From Candidatus Krumholzibacteriota bacterium (GTDB lineage: Bacteria > Krumholzibacteriota > Krumholzibacteriia > JAJRXK01), in contig JAJRXK010000026.1 in NCBI GenBank assembly GCA_024276305.1, forward strand, positions 1 to 35,360: DNA of 35,360 nt, written 5' to 3'. Numbering within the stretch: position 1 is the stretch's first letter; each line of letters opens with the position of its first letter. Shown here piece after piece: positions 33,850 through 35,360 of the stretch. The position numbers and the translations under genes were made by a program. The notes below the pieces were generated by a model. The model ran no database searches. It had not been told where the DNA came from and worked only from the letters and a program-made list of their open reading frames with translations.

Positions 33850-34632
33850 TCAACTCTCCCTGGGAAAGCGGGCCGAGGACCAGAGACCCCACCGGCAGAA
33901 GCGGTACTCGAGGGCGGTGAGCACGCAACCCACCCCGTACTGGACGCTGCGCCGAAAATTGATCGACGAGGCCTCGGTGAAGTAGGCGGTGGGACAGGAG
34001 ACTTCGCTGATGATATGTCCTCTCCACAGGATCTGAGCCAGAATCTGATGGTCGAACACGAAATCGTCGGAGTTCGCATCGAGATCGAGTTCGCCGATGA
34101 GTTCGGCGGAGTAGGCCCGGTAGCCGGTGTGGTATTCACTGAGCTTGGCGCCCATCCACACATTGGACCAGAAGGTGAGGGCTCGATTGGCCACATATTT
34201 CCACCAGGGCATCCCGCCGCGCATCGCCTGACCGCCCAGGATGCGAGAGGCCAGGACGCAAGGGTAGAGCCCGCTGGCGATCATGTGGGCCATCGCCCCG
34301 ATGAGTTTGGGAGTGTACTGGTAATCGGGGTGGACCATGATCACGATGTCCGCGCCGGCTTCGAGGGCGAGACGATAGCAGCTCTTCTGATTGCCGCCAT
34401 AGCCCCGGTTGCGCGGATGGATGTGGACTCTCGTACGCTCGAGGCCCTCGGCGATTTGGGCCGTGCGGTCCCTCGAAGCATCGTCGACAACAATGATCTC
34501 ATCGACGATGTCGAGGTCGAGAATCTCGCGGTGCGTTCGTTCGAGGGTGGACTCGGCATTGTAGGCCGGCATCACTACGACGACGCGTTTCCCCTGGATC
34601 AACGCTGGCCTCCGAACATCGACGAGAAACAC
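33850..34632 (-). CDS. Glycosyltransferase family 2 (polyprenyl-phosphate sugar synthase-like)
   Basis: A 260-residue GT-A fold enzyme. RVVVVMPAYNAESTL opens the fold; DEIIVVDDASRDRT is the nucleotide-sugar binding segment. NRGYGGNQKSCYRLAL and IVIMVHPDYQY (with the metal-binding acidic residue) follow. GYRAYS is typical of dolichol-phosphate-mannose-synthase-like proteins. There is no C-terminal membrane pair. It probably makes a polyprenyl-phosphate hexose, which the TMTC-like protein encoded immediately downstream could use. The GTG start at 34632 has no good ribosome binding site; a shorter TTG start just before IQGKRVVVV is possible. Confidence 0.92.
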   Translation of the reverse strand: MFLVDVRRPALIQGKRVVVVMPAYNAESTLERTHREILDLDIVDEIIVVDDASRDRTAQIAEGLERTRVHIHPRNRGYGGNQKSCYRLALEAGADIVIMVHPDYQYTPKLIGAMAHMIASGLYPCVLASRILGGQAMRGGMPWWKYVANRALTFWSNVWMGAKLSEYHTGYRAYSAELIGELDLDANSDDFVFDHQILAQILWRGHIISEVSCPTAYFTEASSINFRRSVQYGVGCVLTALEYRFCRWGLWSSARFPRES

Positions 34633-34637
34633 GAATC

Positions 34638-34674
34638 ATGGCCCGGGGCCATCGTCGAAGCAATTCACTATACT
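34638..34674. promoter_or_regulatory. Palindrome and A/T-rich -10-like box in a divergent promoter region
   Basis: ATGGCCC-G-GGGCCAT (34638-34652) is a perfect 7-nt-arm palindrome. Seventeen bases on, TATACT (34669-34674) fits a plus-strand -10 for the thiamine-binding gene, and its reverse contains TATAGT for the minus strand. The palindrome lies where a -35 would be, so it could be an operator over a weak promoter serving one or both genes. Confidence 0.35.
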
Positions 34675-34741
34675 AGCACCAACGGACGGATTCGGGCAGG
34701 GGTGGCAGGGATCAAGGCCCCCCTCCAACCAAGGAGCGAAG

Positions 34742-35041
34742 ATGCATGCCATCGTGGACCTCTGTGTGATTCCCATCGGAGTGGGGACGAGCGTGTCGGA
34801 ATACGTTGCCGCCTGTCAGCGGACCTTGGAGGAAGCCGGACTCGACCACCGCATGCACGCCTACGGAACCAACATCGAGGGCGACCTCGATGCGATCCTC
34901 GCGGCGGTGAAGCGTTGTCATGAGCGCGTGCACGAGATGGGGGCACCTCGGGTGAGCAGCACCTTGCGGATCGGGACCCGAACGGATCGTGCGCAGAGCA
35001 TGGAGGACAAGATCCACAGCGTGGAGCAGAAACTCGCCTAG
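34742..35041 (+). CDS. MTH1187/YkoF-type thiamine-binding protein (DUF77)
   Basis: A 99-residue cytoplasmic protein matching the MTH1187 family in full length. It has the hydrophobic start HAIVDLCVIPIGVGTSVSEYV, HAYGTNIEGDLDAIL in the middle, and VSSTLRIGTRTDR near the end. Family members form ferredoxin-like dimers or tetramers and bind thiamine-like ligands; their physiological role is poorly defined. AAGGAG lies 6 nt before the ATG. The TAG stop overlaps the stop of the convergent RNase D-like gene. No thiamine genes are nearby, so context adds nothing to the ligand assignment. Confidence 0.92.
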   Translation: MHAIVDLCVIPIGVGTSVSEYVAACQRTLEEAGLDHRMHAYGTNIEGDLDAILAAVKRCHERVHEMGAPRVSSTLRIGTRTDRAQSMEDKIHSVEQKLA

Positions 35042-35360
35042 TCGATGGGTCCGGTGGCGAGGGGGAGCAGGAGGAGCTTTCCGTTCTTGGGGTCCACCGA
35101 GAGGCCCAGCTTGCCGTCGAGGAAGCGTTCGAGATCGCGGCCCACGAGTTCGTAGCGCCAACCCCGGGCCAATTCGACCGAATCGTCGAAGGCTTCGTGG
35201 CGACGATGGGCCCGAGCGTAGGCCTTGATCTGGGACTTGCTCGCGAGGTAGGAGGGCGCGATCTCGACTTCGCGGCTGCGGTACTTGACGAAGGTGGCCA
35301 GGAGATCCGCGGTGACCCGGAGATCCGCGTCGTCATCGGCGATCTTGGGCAGACGGGGGA
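35038..35360 (-). CDS. rnd: Probable ribonuclease D, C-terminal fragment (5' end outside window)
   Basis: An open frame on the minus strand runs from the window edge to a TAG at 35038-35040 and gives 106 residues. It begins PRLPKIADDDADLRVTADLL and contains VEIAPSYLASKSQIKA, then ARGWRYELVGRDLERFLDGK. This pattern is typical of the helical HRDC-like C-terminal region of RNase D proteins: an IAPS-L segment, then GWRxELVG..L..FL.G. The DEDD exonuclease domain would lie beyond the window, so catalytic residues cannot be checked. RNase D trims tRNA and other stable RNA 3' ends. No start codon is in the window. The stop codons of this gene and the thiamine-binding gene overlap by three bases. Confidence 0.7.
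   Translation of the reverse strand, partial: PRLPKIADDDADLRVTADLLATFVKYRSREVEIAPSYLASKSQIKAYARAHRRHEAFDDSVELARGWRYELVGRDLERFLDGKLGLSVDPKNGKLLLLPLATGPID

Overview
This is a high-G+C (by eye well above 60%), gene-dense bacterial chromosome segment. It comes from a Gram-negative-type cell: there are two RND efflux operons with periplasmic adaptors, a membrane acyltransferase and a LytM-type peptidase. I see no transposase, integrase, CRISPR array, tRNA or rRNA. The phylum cannot be fixed from the sequence. An extra segment in LeuRS before the VNWCP motif, a large secreted Asp-box propeller protein and a TMTC-like TPR membrane protein would fit a deep-branching environmental lineage (Planctomycetota-, Acidobacteriota- or Myxococcota-like), but that is inference only.

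Layout. (1) 2-4892, plus strand: a heavy-metal efflux locus. It holds the 3' end of a small Cys-rich protein, a CzcB-type adaptor, a CusA/CzcA-type pump and a PII-like signalling protein. (2) 4899-7021, minus strand: an envelope pair, a PlsC-type acyltransferase and a NodB-type polysaccharide deacetylase, overlapping by 1 nt. (3) 7221-10334: a secreted beta-propeller protein with many Asp boxes. (4) 10468-16044: leuS and ileS side by side. IleRS has a degraded C-terminal zinc module. (5) 16007-24043, minus strand: a fully overlapping operon of lipoprotein adaptor, two different RND pumps and a thioredoxin-fold peroxiredoxin, whose 3' end runs 38 nt into ileS. (6) 24241-26826, plus strand: a THUMP rRNA-methyltransferase-like gene, a stand-alone NFACT-R (RqcH-type RNA-binding) gene and pyrC, all overlapping. 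(7) 26829-29372: a radical SAM gene (minus) and an unrecognised membrane-anchored protein (plus). (8) 29564-35360: an M23 peptidase (minus), an SDR/epimerase-fold protein (plus), a TMTC-like TPR protein and its GT2 partner (minus), an MTH1187-type thiamine-binding protein (plus), and the C-terminal end of a probable RNase D (minus).

How the parts may work together. The first locus combines a proton-driven metal exporter with a PII-like protein that lacks the uridylylated tyrosine, which suggests metal- or nucleotide-responsive control of the pump. The second RND operon resembles MdtABC in having one adaptor and two pumps, with a peroxiredoxin translationally coupled to the second pump. The methyltransferase/NFACT-R/pyrC group places two RNA- or ribosome-directed proteins next to pyrimidine synthesis. 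The GT2 and TMTC-like genes look like a polyprenyl-phosphate-sugar synthase and the GT-C enzyme that would use its product. No entirely new system is evident. The strongest leads are the IleRS zinc-module decay linked to an antisense stop codon, the methyltransferase/NFACT-R/pyrC overlap, and the RND-RND-peroxiredoxin operon.
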